This document shows positions 46,264 to 59,948 of a stretch of DNA of 64,000 nt, piece by piece. The notes beneath the pieces are model-generated. The model was given only the letters and a program-made list of their open reading frames with translations. It made no database searches and had not been told where the DNA came from. Location of the stretch: assembly GCA_029953675.1 (NCBI GenBank), contig JAMWBK010000004.1, positions 2,666,001 through 2,730,000 of the forward strand, written 5' to 3'. This stretch comes from Rhodosorus marinus. Its lineage: Eukaryota > Rhodophyta > Stylonematophyceae > Stylonematales > Stylonemataceae. Every line of letters starts with the position of its first letter. The first letter of the stretch is position 1. Both the position numbers and the translations under genes were made by a program.

Positions 46264-49088
46264 ACTTTTACAAAATTCATGTCATCTTACGCTCCTACCT
46301 TCTCTAAACCACTCTATCTATACACATACACACACACACACACAAAATAAAATATTAAATTTCCCCTGTCATACCCCTTCACCCTTCCCCTCCCTATCAG
46401 ACACTATATATCAGTAATCCCATCTCTCGAACACGCATGCATCACACCATAATCCCTAAATGACTCAATGCCCCCGAACCGGTTTCATAAACGAGAATTA
46501 ATAACGGTCCAATCATTATTCGACGGTTCAATCAAATTAAGATCTTTTCAGACTTTTCGTTAAAAAAGTCAGATTCGATGATATGCATGTTGAAAGTAGT
46601 TTTTAGACGCAACTGCAATTTTTAGTAGGTTTGTTTTTAAAGGTGAGTGGTCAATTTCAATGTATTTTTTGGAAGAAAAATCGATTGGGCGAAGATTATA
46701 TGGACGACGGATCAAATTAGTCAGCTGTTATTGGTTTTTAATGGTTGCTGGAGAGATCTGTTGAGGGGGCGTGCCGGCTGAGAGCTGTTCAGAGGAAGGT
46801 CGATACAGGGCTGTCCTGGGCTCTGTCACCTCTGCCGACTTTTCTCGAGGGGTCGTTTGTCCGTTTGGACGTTTTCCACGCGCTTTCAGAGCCCCCCTAA
46901 CCACCTTTTGTGGGTGGAGAGGAGCTTCGTCTCCTTATCTGCTATTTCAATCGGTGCTGGAAGGTTGCTGCTGGGACGTGGGTGCCCTTCTCCAGTTGAG
47001 TGCAGATATCCGACCTGGCAGCTTCCGGTGATTTGACGAAGTTCTGCGGCGGCGCCGCCAGCACAGAGATGGGCACTGGAGTTTCGATGGTTGTCTGTCC
47101 AACGTTAGCACCGCAGAGCCCGCTGCGCTCGCGTCCATTTCCGTCACTCAGCCTCACGGGTTAACAGCGTTGGAAGGGACCGCGCTGGTAGGATTAGCAT
47201 TGTCGCCTATGACGGAATTTGAACCGAAGCAGAGGTTTTTCGGTAAAGCGTTGTGGTGGCTGCGTGTGATTGATCTGGTCCTCGCCGATGTTGCGGTGAG
47301 GTGGTTTTTTTGGATTTTGTTTAGGTTGGGAGAGGGAATGTGGGTGAGCGCATTGTGACGTGAGCTCACCGGATGGAACGGAGAAGTATGTTGTTTGTCA
47401 GGGCCCAGAGCTCAGTCCCCAGGCGAGGAATTGGAGTGAGCCCGAGTGGTATGGTAGTCCGGGATGGGATCCAGGGGTCAGAAGCTTTCAGGAATGTTGG
47501 TTTGCTCGTAGCTGCTTCATTCGAGTGGGATGGTTGTTTTTGAGAGCTCAGCGCCTCGATCGCAATTTAATTTTGGTGTCTACGGAAAGCTGGAGATGTA
47601 TATGGCTTCAGAGCATGATGATACGTAAGAAGCCCTTTGCCCAGATAACTACGTCTGAAGCTTTCTCTGAGTGGATTTGGATCAGCCTCGCAAAGATATC
47701 AATTCACTCAGACTTGTCATCCCACAACGCGGCGTTTAAGAAGACTTTTTGTTTTTTGTCTGAACTGTCTCCGTCGAACTATGCAACCGCCAATCGCTGA
47801 GACGGATATTCCAAGTAACCTCAGGGTGAGAAATCATTCCGCCTTCCTTTGTTCCGGGCATTTGGACCGCGATATCACGCGGGGTTAACTGATCCGCGAA
47901 TTGAATACAGTTCTCCGGTTTGCTAAAAACCCGCAGGCTCAAACCTTCCAGGTCGCAACATCCAGCAAGAAACAGATCGTGGGTCTTGTCGTGCACTCGT
48001 CAGACCACGATAGTGGCTGCTTAGGCCTATCAATTGGCTGCCCGGGTGTATCAGGTAGCTGAGCCGCAGCTGCGAGACGTAGACGCCGCTGTCGAACAAC
48101 TCACTGCCCAAGAATCCAGACCTTCACGAACTCTCGCCCAGTACTTCATATAATTTCTCCCAGATCCACAGATCTGACGCATGCTAGGGGACTTGTCCGA
48201 ATAATCTTCAAAACTGCCAGCAGCTTCTAGCCGTGCAAACCCCAATACCTACGCAAAGATCTGAACGAACACTCATGACTAATCTTCATCCTTTCTAACC
48301 CCCTTCCCAAAAACCATTGTTCACCCCCCCTTGCAGCCCTCTCCACTTTAAACGCAACTCCAAACCCCATTGTCAAACCCCGATATTTTCATCAGGCCCC
48401 AAAAAGGACTAATTTATTACTTAATTCATTATAATACGGCAACTCGATATATATAAATCTCTTTCACACGGGTAAGCAATTCTGCATTTGGTTTTCCGTT
48501 GAGAGTTCATTGGAATACCATCCGGGTAGCAACTCAGGTCTCAAGAACACGGGAACGTTGCGTATCTTTCGCATCCCCGCGCCTTGAGATTCGCGATTGT
48601 TGGATCAGCTGTCTATACTGAACTACAAGTATCTAAATCGTATCAGCAGACTAGCACCATGGTCGATTGGAATTGTCAAGGACCGAGTCGTTTGTAGTAT
48701 AACCCCCGCAAGGAGGAGGGAAAGAGTATCATCTACCATACGGCAACTTTTTGGGGAGCGTGATGAATCATATCTCTTGCAAAGTCATTTGAGGGGAATT
48801 TGGAATGACTAGAGGAGGATTTTCTGAACTGAAGTGCAGCTAGAGCGAGGTAGTTTTAAGTTTATAACGTTATAAGGGCGTTGTTCTACTATTGGTTCCC
48901 TTTTTTGTTGGGTGGCGGGGGGTTGAGAGGAGGGTTTGGCTCAAGAGTCTGGCAGACGAGAGGGGTGTACTGAGATTTTTTTTTTGGGTTCAAACGTTCT
49001 AGCATTGTATATCAGAGTCTGCTGGCTTGAATTTAGTGGTACAGTGTTTTTGGTGCTGGTTGTGCGGATTAGTGGATTTCAATCTTCG
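46264..49088. other. Intergenic, (CA)n run and weak ORFs
   Basis: About 2.8 kb between divergent genes. A (CA)n microsatellite lies at 46325-46344. Two plus-strand frames look mildly protein-like, 47170-47358 and 47360-47800 (146 codons, with WSEPEWYGSPGWDPG), but neither has a good start or a recognisable family, so I do not call them. Confidence 0.5.
46325..46344. repeat. (CA)n microsatellite
   Basis: About nine CA units in the upstream region of the DUF3754 gene. Confidence 0.85.
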
Positions 49089-51421
49089 ATGGATGACGAA
49101 CGTGGAAGTGAGGACGGCAGCACGATGGTTGAGTCGGCGGAAATCAAGAGGACCGACACAATGGAGCTCTTGAAGAAGCTCAAGGTGACCGTCGGGAAGG
49201 ATGCGGCTTCAATTCACGATCATCCGAAGATCAAGACGCTCATTTCTGAGGAAGAGGTTGCGATGTATTCAAAGACGATCGGTCCCGATCCGAACGCTCA
49301 CTTCAATGAGCCGTCGAAGGTATGCTGGTCTTCCGCTCTTTCTTCAGTCTTTGCACTTGGAAACGGATGCTCATGTGTTGCATCCGACTTATGCGTCTTC
49401 GTTTCGCGATCTGCTCATTCCGCCAGTTAAGCGATTGGTGCGAGGTTAACGTTACGCGGAGCCCACTTGCTGAGGACAAGAAGTCAGCAAGCTTCATATC
49501 TCCGAACGAGACGATTCTTGTAGATGTCATTTCTCATACCAAGCATGCGACAGTCTCTAGAGAATTCTTGAGAGCTGGACCGCGGGAACTTATCGCAACG
49601 GATCCAAGACATGTGAAGGTTTGTTCCGACCAATCCCACTCCTTTTGGTGCACTCGCGCATAATAGCGCACACGTATCCTCGCTCAAGTCATTGTATTGT
49701 CCTTCATCAGGCGGCTATTGTCACTTGCGGAGGACTTTGTCCCGGACTAAACACTGTTGTCCGTGAAGTATTCATGGCATTGAAGAACTTGTATGGTGTG
49801 GAGCAAATTTACGGAATTCCGTACGGATACAAAGGATTTTATGAACCGGACCTTGAAATCCGATTACTCACCGTGAGCCCCTGCGTTGAAAGGTTGGTGT
49901 ATAGAACTCTATTGATGCAGATTTCTCACCTCCCCGCTCCGCGTTTTGCTGCGCGCAGGAGGAATTTGTCAGCGATATTCATCACGAAGGTGGTAGTGTT
50001 CTAGGAAGCTCCAGAGGTGGTCACCATACAAAGATGATTTGCGACGCCATTGTTGATTTTGAGTTCAACCAAGTCTATATCATCGGTGGAGATGGAACGC
50101 ATCGGGGTGCGATCAAGATCTACGAGGAGCTCAAGTCCCGCAAGTTGAAGGCGTCCATCATTGGAATACCTAAGACTATTGACAACGATATTGCTCTGAT
50201 TGATCGGAGTTTCGGTTTCGACACGGCCGTCGAGGAGGCTCAAAGAGCGATCGACTCTGCGAAGACTGAGGCTATAAGCGCATTCAACGGTATGTACACC
50301 ATGTGTCAAACTGCTTGTCGAAGCTGTTTAAAAGAGAACCTCATTTTTCTTCCCGACGAACGCTCTCTAGGCATCGGACTAGTCAAGCTGATGGGCAGGC
50401 ATTCCGGTCACATAGCCATGTTCTCAACCCTAGCATCTAGAGATGTGGATGTGTGTCTTATACCCGAAGTCAAGTTCGTCCTTGAGGGTCCGAATGTAAT
50501 GCACTCATCTAGTCAGCTGCGACAAAGACAAGTAGGGAACCCAATGGATGCTGAAGTGACGGATTTCTTCCTTTTCGGTTTGTCTGTTCCTTCGCCACGC
50601 GGAAACAGGGATTGTTCGCGTATCTGGAGAAGCTCTTGCACCAGAAGGGGCATGCGGTTATTGTTATTGCTGAAGGTGCTGGAGAGGAGCTCTTGGACCA
50701 GAGTCAAATGACGAGAGATGCTTCAGGTACGAGATAGATGGACCTAGAAAAAAGCTAACAATCCAAGAATCTCCGACTTTTGCCGCGCTAAGTTTATCAT
50801 CCGCTGTTTCCGCACTTGCTAGGGAACGTTAAAAAAACGCAGGATGTTGGCTTATGGCTGAAGGGTCAGATTGTAGATCACTTCAAGACTACTAAGGAGG
50901 ACATGACACTCAAGTAGGCAATTTGGAAGAGCTTTTGCGCAGCTAATACCTGCGGTAGAACGTTCCTTTGCTGAGATTCTACCGTATCGTCGTAGGTATA
51001 TTGATCCGACGTATATGATCCGCACGGTTGCAGCGAATGCTAGCGACAACCTCTACTGCGGTGTTTTGGGACAGAACGCGGTTCATGGAGCTTTTGCTGG
51101 TCTTAGGTATGCTTCCCGAACCTCTGGATTCGATGAGTCATCGACGCTAACCTGTTTCTCCATATGAGCTGAGAATTCTTCGTTCCTCTCAACAATACCC
51201 CAGTGGTTTCACGGTTGGGCTGATAAACACCTACTATGTGTATATTCCGATGGGGGAGATATCGGTCGGAAGAATGAAGGTACGTTACTCCTTGCTGAAC
51301 AACAAGTAGGTGTTATGAGGGCAAACGCTCTAACTTTTTACACAAACCAACGCAGGTCGACGTCCATAGTAGAATGTGGCATCGCGTAATATCAACTACG
51401 AGGCAACCTCAGCTGTACTAA
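49089..51421 (+). CDS. PFK: Plant-type ATP-dependent 6-phosphofructokinase
   Basis: Ten exons (49089-49319, 49427-49618, 49711-49872, 49959-50289, 50371-50495, 50609-50726, 50823-50913, 50996-51106, 51204-51279, 51356-51421) close in frame at 500 residues. It catalyses fructose-6-phosphate to fructose-1,6-bisphosphate in glycolysis. Motifs in order: [96 protein letters not shown] and [11 protein letters not shown]. Gly, not Asp, in GGDGT points to ATP as donor, while the Lys of PKT is the residue found in the PPi-like/plant group. There is no obvious transit peptide (acidic [11 protein letters not shown]), so it is probably cytosolic. It is convergent with NAA25. Confidence 0.95.
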
Positions 51422-51885
51422 AAGGCTACAGCCATAAAGCGAACGGTATTCGGCCGTTACGGTTTGGACTTATTGGTTTCCCAATGAACAAACGCCCGGC
51501 AGTAGTACGTAGAGTACGCGAATTGGTCCCACGAATGTAAAATAGAAGCGCCCATTTATGTACTGAACAAGCGCGACACCAAAAAAACATCCTTAAGGAA
51601 AAAAAGTGCCAAAAGTCCCAAGCTCAAATTTTGCTATCAAAAGCTCTTCATGTTCCCAAACGGTTCCAGGCTAGTACCAGATCCGAAGGGCGAAACTCGT
51701 CCAAACCCAACCTCAGGGGGTCCGGAACCGAAAATACGGGCTCCCTAGCTGGTAAGATAAACTTCGAGAGCAAGATCTCCTGATTTGAGATTAGATGATC
51801 TGCCCTTCCAACACCAGTCCTCCCTACGATTGCTCTGAAAACATGGGACAAGATGTACCCGCCATAAGCCTCGCCCGAGACCCTA
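51422..51885. other. Intergenic, convergent 3' flanks
   Basis: About 460 bp between the PFK and NAA25 stop codons. It should hold both 3' UTRs; nothing else is recognised. Confidence 0.65.
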
Positions 51886-54800
51886 CTAGAGCTTAACGAG
51901 AGCGGCGGAGAGTTCCTTGAGTTTTGCTCTGGCGTCAGATATCGCAGAGGTGCGACTTTCCCGAATCTCTGTGAAAAATTTATCGATCAAGCTCCGGGTA
52001 GCTTCACTCGAGTCCTAATATATTGCGAAAGGGGTTATCAACCAGTTAACAATCCTCGTCTCTGCACTGCCGCGGGTATTATTCGGTTCATTAGCCGCAT
52101 ACGTAGGTTTGGTACTTCTCCAGAAGCGAGGACGGGTTCCCCTTGGGCAGCCGCACTTTGTCGGCTAGCAGCTTCCCATTTGCTTCAAGATCTTTACAAG
52201 CCTGAGAAATCTTCTTCGCGCATGCTCCCAGCGCGTCCCTAGAGGCTTTCATCTGTTTCGGAACACGGCAATCAACGCATCTTCGTTTGAGCGATGGAAA
52301 AGCACACTAGCGCGCTGAAGTAGTGGCTACGCTTCTCACCTTTTCATTTGTCTTACCACTCGGTTTCTTCGTATTTTTCCCTTGAGGAGCTTGCAAGTCT
52401 CTCTTAGCCACTTTAAATACCAAATGAATAGCGCAGAGGCATTCATAACATAGTCGGGAGTACTGGGATAGGATGCGGCGGTCACTCTTCAGGGACGTGT
52501 TTGGTTCGTATTGAGTTAGGCTCGATTGAAAACTTCGGATTAATCCCAATGCAGACTTCTCTATGTCGTTCACAACGTCCTTCGTTGCTTCGGCATTGTC
52601 AACTTTTGCGTGGGAGAAGAGACAAAACGGTTCAGCGGTATGGATTTTCTTGAGACTGATTCAGGTATATCCAACCTCCAGGTCCCTTCGTGCACTCCTG
52701 TTTCAAGATCACCGAATGTCTGTACAGTTCGAAAAGATGCGCATACACTTCCCCAAGCTCCTTCGACTGAGGACTGAGCGACGGACTCTTCAAATTTTCA
52801 TTGAAGGCTAGAATTTGACTCTAGGCATCACGAGTCGTGAACTGTTGTTCAGTTCAACGTTGGCCTTATATTGAACCTTTTCAGTCCAGGCTTACCTCAG
52901 AAGGTACGAAATCATCTAATACGGCAATATCGCTGAGCATCTCTACCAGCAACTTGCTGAATATCATCTCTTGCAGCTAACATGGTGGGAGGTCAACCCC
53001 AAACCAAAAAAACGATTAATGGTTTTGGATCAGTTCCGGCCAAATCCCGGTTTGGGAAAGCCGCTTCTCACCTCTTCCTGTGAGCTAACAAAAGGGTTGT
53101 CTTTGCAATCCTGAAACCAAAACTTCAGAACGTCGAGATCCTCGTCATTCGACAAACGATTCATATCTACAGCGCCTCTAAAAGCACTACCACCGACACC
53201 ACTTTGAAAAGTGGTTTTATAATAACTTAAAGTTTTCCCACCAGCTCTTGCGAGGGACATTAGCCCCAGTCCGATCTGCAGCGCGACGCAACCGAGAGAC
53301 CAATCTGAGCATCCCGGAAACGTCCGCGTCTGGCATTCACTCTCAAGTTCCCAGAACATACCTCGGCTTGTATAACAGTTTTCGATCTTGAAAGCCTATC
53401 TCTGAAACCGATGAAGTCCAGCGAAACAAACGCCGTGCTCTTCTGGAAAGCGGTGAGGACTGCATTCGCTGAATCCGTTTCTGCCTTCCTTCTAAAATTC
53501 AGTATCCGTTCTGCGACTGTCACCGACGCTTCCGTATAACCTAGCAGGAGCAAGTCATCGAGAACCAGATACGATAGGGATAGCAGTTGAATATAATCAA
53601 CCTTCAACCGCCCGAAAAGAATCTGGTCGAAGACATGGAAGATATGAGAAAAAGCCTTAAGAACGAGAGCCGACACTCGCGACGAGGGGTGGGGAGCAGA
53701 CGACAAAAATATCTCCAAGCAAACAAGATCGCTGAGCTACAACCCTACCTCGAAGGACAAGTCTGCAACACCGAATCTGTTCAGTAAAACTGCGGCAAGG
53801 ATATTGAGCTGTCTGTTGTCGACGTCGTTCAAGATACTTCTGTACACGAGCCCCAGCATGTCGAGCACGGCAGCAGGGGAATCCTCCATTGGATCCGGAT
53901 AGCGGGATCTCACAATTAGGGCTACTAAGTCCGAAGCGTTGTCCCCTAAATCAGGCAGAGGATGGGAAGCAATTCTCTCAGCAATATGAAAGCGCTTGAA
54001 TGAAAGCGCTGCTTTAAACCGGTTGCCAGTGCTAACCAGTAAGTGAGTCGGTGGAAGCCTCTCGATCCATGTGCTCCTCGGAGAGCAGCTTCATAAGCAT
54101 ATCCAAGTCAAGACCAGACTTCGTCAACTCCTTCTGCGCCCGACATAGGCTAATGAGGTTTCTCCGATCGCCTTCGGCTGAGACGCTCTCTATAAGTTTC
54201 CAAGCCTTCTCCTTCTCATCCTCTGTCAGTAATCCGTAATAGATTTCTAAATTTTCGCTACATATTGGCTTCGACGACATCGCGGAGAAGTAGTCCGCAA
54301 GGGTCTCGGGTGGATCGGTTGAGAGGGAGGCGTACAAATTGTCGTAACCTATAGATGTTTTCAGCGTAACCGACAACGAGGAAGAAGCTGAGCGGCCCAA
54401 TTATCGCAGATTGATCGTAAAACTACGCACGAGTTCTTCCATATGAACTCACTCCTGCGTCTCTTCTCAAACTCCAGCTTGGCCAAGGTCGCCGCATGGT
54501 GCCCCTGTTTTCTTTCCTTTTGTTTGACGATCGTGGACTGGACCACTTCGTAACAATCTCGTACGACCTCGGCTTCACCCGAGTGGAATGCCAGCCGGAT
54601 GTACTCCGTCCAATACAGCCAATTCTCATCGTCTTCCTGCTCAAGCAGCGTTCTGTAGGTCTCCCGTGCTTCCTCAACGGCACCTACAAAAGTTTGGAAA
54701 ACGAAAACTCTCTCACGTTGGCTAACAGTCAGGAATTTTCCACACACAGATAAAACGTTTTTCCTACCACACAGATTCAACGCATTTCCGAGTTCTTCTA

Positions 54801-55688
54801 ATCGTTCGGCCTCTATTTTAAAGGCTTTTCCTAGGGCACCATCTGCGGCCATTGCCTCGGAGACTGTCTGCCCATCTCCAGCATCACATAAAACGACCAG
54901 GAACAATCGGGCCATTTCCGGTTCTATTTTCTCGTTCTCCTTCAGTTTCTTCTTCACCATAGCAGATGCGAGGACACTCAAGCGACGATCAGCGTTGTTG
55001 AAGCGAATCTTTTATAAATCACAACCATTTGAACGCCGAGATTGTGCAACGAAGAGCTTGCATTTCAGAACATTGGGATTCTGCGCTTATGGAAGCAGGC
55101 TTCCAACTCACTTGAAGTACGTTGCATAGAATTGAGAATACGGGATAATCCGCATTCTTTACGTCCCGCTTCTGCAGTCTGGCAATGACGCGTTGTGCAG
55201 CTGCGAAATCCCCAGCTAGGATATATCTGCCAAAGGTCTTCTGACCAAGAACGATATTGTTCTGATCTCGGATCCAGCAAGTGTTGCAGAATTCCGCGCT
55301 CTCAGCAATCTGCATCGTTTCATCGCAGTAATGCTGCACAGTAGGTTTCCATCAGACGGACTCAATCTGTCAGTTTCTGGACTTCACGGAGAAATAACCA
55401 TGAAATCTGAGATGTACGTACCATCATTATCTCGATGTCATCTAAGTCTGCAGACGATTTCCCACTGCCGATGCTCTCTCGGACCTCATCAATGAGCGGA
55501 TCTGCCTCATCCCGCTTCGACATGAAAAGGAGCGCAAGCGCTTTCCTGATCTTCGGTGAAATCCATCCAGGATGCTTTGTAATCGACTCCGATGTAAGCT
55601 TCACCACCTGTCGATAGTTGTTGCCCGACAGCGAGTCGTCAATGAGCCGCAACCTCCTCTGCGCATCCAGATCAGAAGGTACGCTCAT
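51886..55688 (-). CDS. NAA25: NatB N-terminal acetyltransferase auxiliary subunit (NAA25/MDM20)
   Basis: Thirteen exons (55688-55422, 55333-55112, 55008-54768, 54683-54453, 54348-54037, 53945-53749, 53655-53362, 53275-53072, 52976-52896, 52820-52676, 52602-52340, 52252-52103, 52014-51886) close in frame at 911 residues, near the size of known NAA25 proteins. It is a TPR-like helical scaffold that anchors the catalytic NAA20 to ribosomes for acetylation of Met-Asp/Glu/Asn/Gln N termini. Recognised blocks are the N-terminal TPR (LIDDSLSGNNYRQVVKL...PKIRKALALLFMSKRDEA), RRLSVLASAMVKKKLKENEK, VEEARETYRTLLEQEDDENW, and the MDM20 region NRQLNILAAVLLNRFGVADL...YIQLLSLSYLVLDDLLLLGYTEASV...FIGFRDRLSRS, then NDEDLDVLKFW. 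The 93-bp intron 6 removes an in-frame stop right after its donor. Confidence 0.9.
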
Positions 55689-58600
55689 TGTCCCTCCTAA
55701 ACAAGATTTTTTTTGATTTCCTATAACCCTCGCTTTGCCTCCACCTCTACCACAGCCGTTCCAAAACACGACGGATCCACTTCCAGCAGCCGGAGAATGC
55801 CAATATGAAAACGATCTCAAAAAATCAAAAAAACATGTACATGTACAGAACGGTCAAGCTCGAAATCTGCGCTGCTCAATCAATCGATCCATAGCCTCTA
55901 AACGAACACTTTAGCTAGCACACGTGCTTTGCTCAACATCGTTTATATGGCATTAGAGCAATCCCAGTCTCACCCTCCTCAATCTCTCCGACTTATCGGC
56001 CTGAGTCAAAATATCCTCACCCCGAGCGCGCGACGACAGTCTGTCTTTGTCGTTTTGGACAGTCTGTCCTTATGTTAGTTGGGATAGGATAGTGCTATCG
56101 GATTGTTGAGTTATGTGGATGGGAGTGTGGGACTACCAAGCCGCCCGGGAAATTTTGAGTGCGTCTTCCATGGCCAGAAGAGAACAAAAATGCTGTGTTT
56201 TAGGAAAGAGCTCAGTTCCAGAAGTGGAGAGGCTAGAATGCGACGGCTCCTGCCCCCGGGGGGGAGGGGGCGGGGGGGTGGGGGGTTGTTGTCGAAAGGC
56301 AGCACAACATCGGCGAACAATCCCGATGTTGAAGATAAATCACGCGCGCCGCTGTGATCGCTTGATGAGTAGCGTGGGTTTAGATCTCCGTAGACGCACT
56401 TGGTCTCTGTCAACTTTTGCTTGTGGCAGCTGCGCGTCTTTTTATATCTGTGGGCTTGGGCACGTTCTTTCATTTTTTTTTTTTTAGGCCTTGTGAAACT
56501 GCTCTGATCTGAGTCGGCACCTCCCGCGCTTGTGGGAGATGGGGAAAGAGATGTTCTCGAGCGTGCTATCGTGAGATACCACTAGTTCTACCAAGCCTGT
56601 GCCTGTGGGCAGCCAGAAGCATAGCAAGGATTGGGCTGAATCTCAAGGATGCTTCCTATAAGCCGGGGTGGTTTCGTTGGTTTGCGTACCCAACGAGACA
56701 GCGGTGGTTGGTGATTGGACTTGGCGGAGGTCAGGTGCCGGGGAGGCAGCTGTGTAAAGCATTAGGGCCCCCTTTCCGCAGAGAGGGAGCGACTCTCAGG
56801 CTTCTATCGATGGGGAGAAAAGCTGAGCTACAGCGTTCAAAACGTTGATCTGTACCTTCACGATGACAACCTCAATCCGCCCATGTTCCCGGTGAGCAAC
56901 TATCTCCGTGTTTCCGCGATGCGCATAGGACGCGCGACCATGACCATTGGTTCAATGGTGATCACGAGGTTTGTGCATCGACCACGCGACCGTGGTATGG
57001 AAGTGTGAGAGGGATACCTAGGCTTGCTTCTTGGAAGCTGCCTGATGTTGGAGGCGATTTAACGCACTAAAAGTAGCCGTCGAAACTGCTGGGTCATATG
57101 CCCGAGAGACCGAAAATAGTGCCTTGTCGACTTGGCTCATTTTGCTGTACGTACAATGCGCAAATCGTTGCGACTGCAGTTCACTCCTCGACCATAGAGG
57201 CCTTGCTTCGGAGTGCTTGGACTCTAAAGATGGGAACCGGGGATTACTTCAATCAATCTGACTTGCTCGCTCATGAATATTTCTTAGCGACAGTGGTGAG
57301 CGGCCAAGGTCTTTGAAAATCTTGATGGAATCCGCGAACGAAACATGGAAGTGTTCTATTCCCCTGACAACCTTGAGGACTGGTTCTTTGGACGCGGAAA
57401 TATTCTTCCACTGCTTCCTGGCAACCCCAGATGCTCTACAACGGCTTGGATCGTATTCATCCCGTGTTCCCGGTTAGTGGACGAAAAAAGTTCTGGATTT
57501 GAGGTACTAGCGAAAGAGCTATCGAGAAGGTCAGCAGTAGGGTTGTAAGTTTTGGAACTTACAAAAGTGATCGCCAGAAGTAGTAATTTTGCTGTGAAGG
57601 TGAAGAGGAGGTCAAGGGAGAGAAAAAGAAATGGGCATTTCTTACCTTTCCAACTGATTATTTTGGCTGGAAAGTGTTAGTAACGACGTGAAGATTTATT
57701 TCTTCATGATGCATTAATTCTTTCCAGAAAGCTCTTCGTCACCTAATTAACTTCGGGTCTGGATGACAAAACATCCCCGGATGAATGCAAACTTTTCTCT
57801 GAAGAAACAACAATATTCCGCAGTTCATCCCGAAGCACCCAGCGAATTATATTTGTTTTTTCTGTCAACGAAGTCCAGTAGCTGCTTACTCCTACCTTAC
57901 TAAGGATTCTCTCTTTCTACGTCTCCGGTTTGGGATTTTTTCAACATGTATCAACCACCCCTTATCAAGTCCTTCCGAGCAGCCAACTAAAAAAAAAAAC
58001 AACCAACCCCCCGAGAGTCACACGGAGGTAGGAACAAGACAGACCAAGCACCAGGAGTGAACTATCCGCAGCAAATGTACTAGCGTTCAACCTACTGCCC
58101 ATCTCTCTCATCCGATTCATCAAAGTTTTTCTCCAAATAGGTAATCGACACAGAAGAAAACAAAGACGTCACCGCACCCATTAATGTCATTCTACGTACC
58201 TGCCGATCATCAATAAATGTCGAATAAATTTCTAAAATACAAACCCCAAAAGGGGATACTGTCCCGCACAACTACGTAGGACAGATCTGAATTGCTGCAC
58301 TAGCAGTTCGGTATTTCCTTTTCAAGTTTTTTTGCTTAGTGTTTTGTTCACAAAAAAACAACTTAACCAGAGGTCTTTTAATCCATTTCTACAATAAGTA
58401 AAAAAAAGGGGCTTGAGCTTGGGACGATAAAAAAACCCAGGGAATGTTTATTCAATAATCATTCGGAGGTTAAGGTTAGGGGCTGCCTTGCTTGAGAGGA
58501 GCACAGCCGGTAATTAGAAAGAACTTAGTTGCTGACTTGGTTGAAACTAATTAACAAACTACCCTATATAAAAATATGTCCCTCAATTAACATATTTAGG

Positions 58601-59948
58601 ATAATACAGATACAATCACGGAATTCATTGCCCATTAAAATTTTATTTTAGAACTATTTTCTGTTTTAGACTATTTATGGACAAAATACGTTCTATAGAA
58701 CGTATTTTATACTACTTTAGTATGTCTAGATAAGTCATACAATTTTAGTTTACTACCCCCAGATTTGAATAATCTCGCAACTTTTGTTAGCGCCGTGATT
58801 AGTGTTTGAAAAACTAAAGGGGGCGTATGTGTGTGGGAGGAAACGGAACACAAGAGGTGGGGGGGTGTGGTTGAGATGAGGATACAAGTTTAGTTTCCTT
58901 CTGAGGAATAATCGATTCTCTCATTACGTTTCTTATTTCTAAAAAACTTGGCCCCGAAAATGCTCCTTTTTGTGTTTTGTGTTCGTCTATCAACGATCGG
59001 ATACACACCTCTTCCAAATTGAATAAAAAATGATCCCAAGGAGTATAGGTTTTCTTCTAATATTTAAAGGGCCTCCAGAAGAGACTCTCCCCTGTGCGCT
59101 CCCCGGGGTCTGTACTCCTTTGGAATCGGCTAATCAAGTTTTAGATGAAGAGAAGTCTAGACCAATCACAATGACTCTCGATGTAAGGGTGGGCGGGGAG
59201 CTTCAATGTAATTCTTTTTAATATCCGAATGACAACCACGAAAAAAAAGTTGTTAGTTCCGCTGCGGGAAACAAAAATATACACTTTTTGATATGAAATT
59301 CGTAGGGGTAGTGTAAGGGGTAGATGTTTTGGAGTAACTGGAACCTGATTTTATTGAATAATTTGGGGTTTTGCCCGCATGTGCGGAATTTTCCCGGTGG
59401 TACGTAGGCTTCTATTTCCACTGCCGCTTACAGCCTCATCGACAATTTTTTTTCTTCATGTTCATGTGCAGGCTTTTGCTTGTGCGAGGTATTGGAAATT
59501 CTTTGTCTTTAGAGGGAAGTGAAAGGCCATGCTTCGTGTGTAGTGAGGACGGGACCTGTTAGTAACGAATTCTACCGATATCGGATTTCCTGGCCTTTCA
59601 GCAACGGCAAGTCTGCTTGCGCATGGGATGGTGGAAAACTTCTCTCCTCTTGCGCTTGGGGGGGGTTTGCTTCGAGGTACTGTGAAGCACGGACTATTTT
59701 TCAAGTTTTGCGCGGGAAGGTCCACAAACTTTGCTTTGACAAGCTGAAACACTTGTTTGGTCATTTCTGTTAGAATTTTATAAACTGTTAATCTATCCAT
59801 TGCGATAATTAGCCCAGAATAATATGGTTGTTAAAAGGAATCGGGTTGCTGTACACAGATACCCTTCACAAGTGCTCGGACTTATGCGCTTTGCAGTCCA
59901 AAAAGTCGCCGAACAAATCTCCACCGAATATTCACATTTCTCTAATCG
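55689..59948. other. Long intergenic region, coding-like fragments only
   Basis: The largest gene-poor interval, 4.3 kb. Around 56764-57008 a forward frame reads ERLSGFYRWGEKLSYSVQN... to a stop, and around 57345-57548 another reads FYSPDNLEDWFFGRGNILP; both have splice-like edges but no family match. G-runs lie near 56257-56285. The 57.9-58.8 kb part is A/T-rich and holds a 26-bp palindrome, listed separately. Confidence 0.5.
58683..58708. repeat. Perfect 26-bp palindrome
   Basis: Half site AAAATACGTTCTA followed by its exact complement with no spacer, in A/T-rich intergenic DNA. It could be a cruciform or a dimer-binding site; no flanking gene start is close. Confidence 0.9.

Noticed and set aside
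47360-47800. Forward ORF of 146 codons as a gene
   Set aside because: It starts without an ATG, has no family match and no convincing splice partners; left as unexplained.
53737-53748. A 12-base intron after LSFE in NAA25
   Set aside because: Far too short to splice; the 93-bp intron ending before AFSHIF removes the in-frame stop and restores the family alignment.
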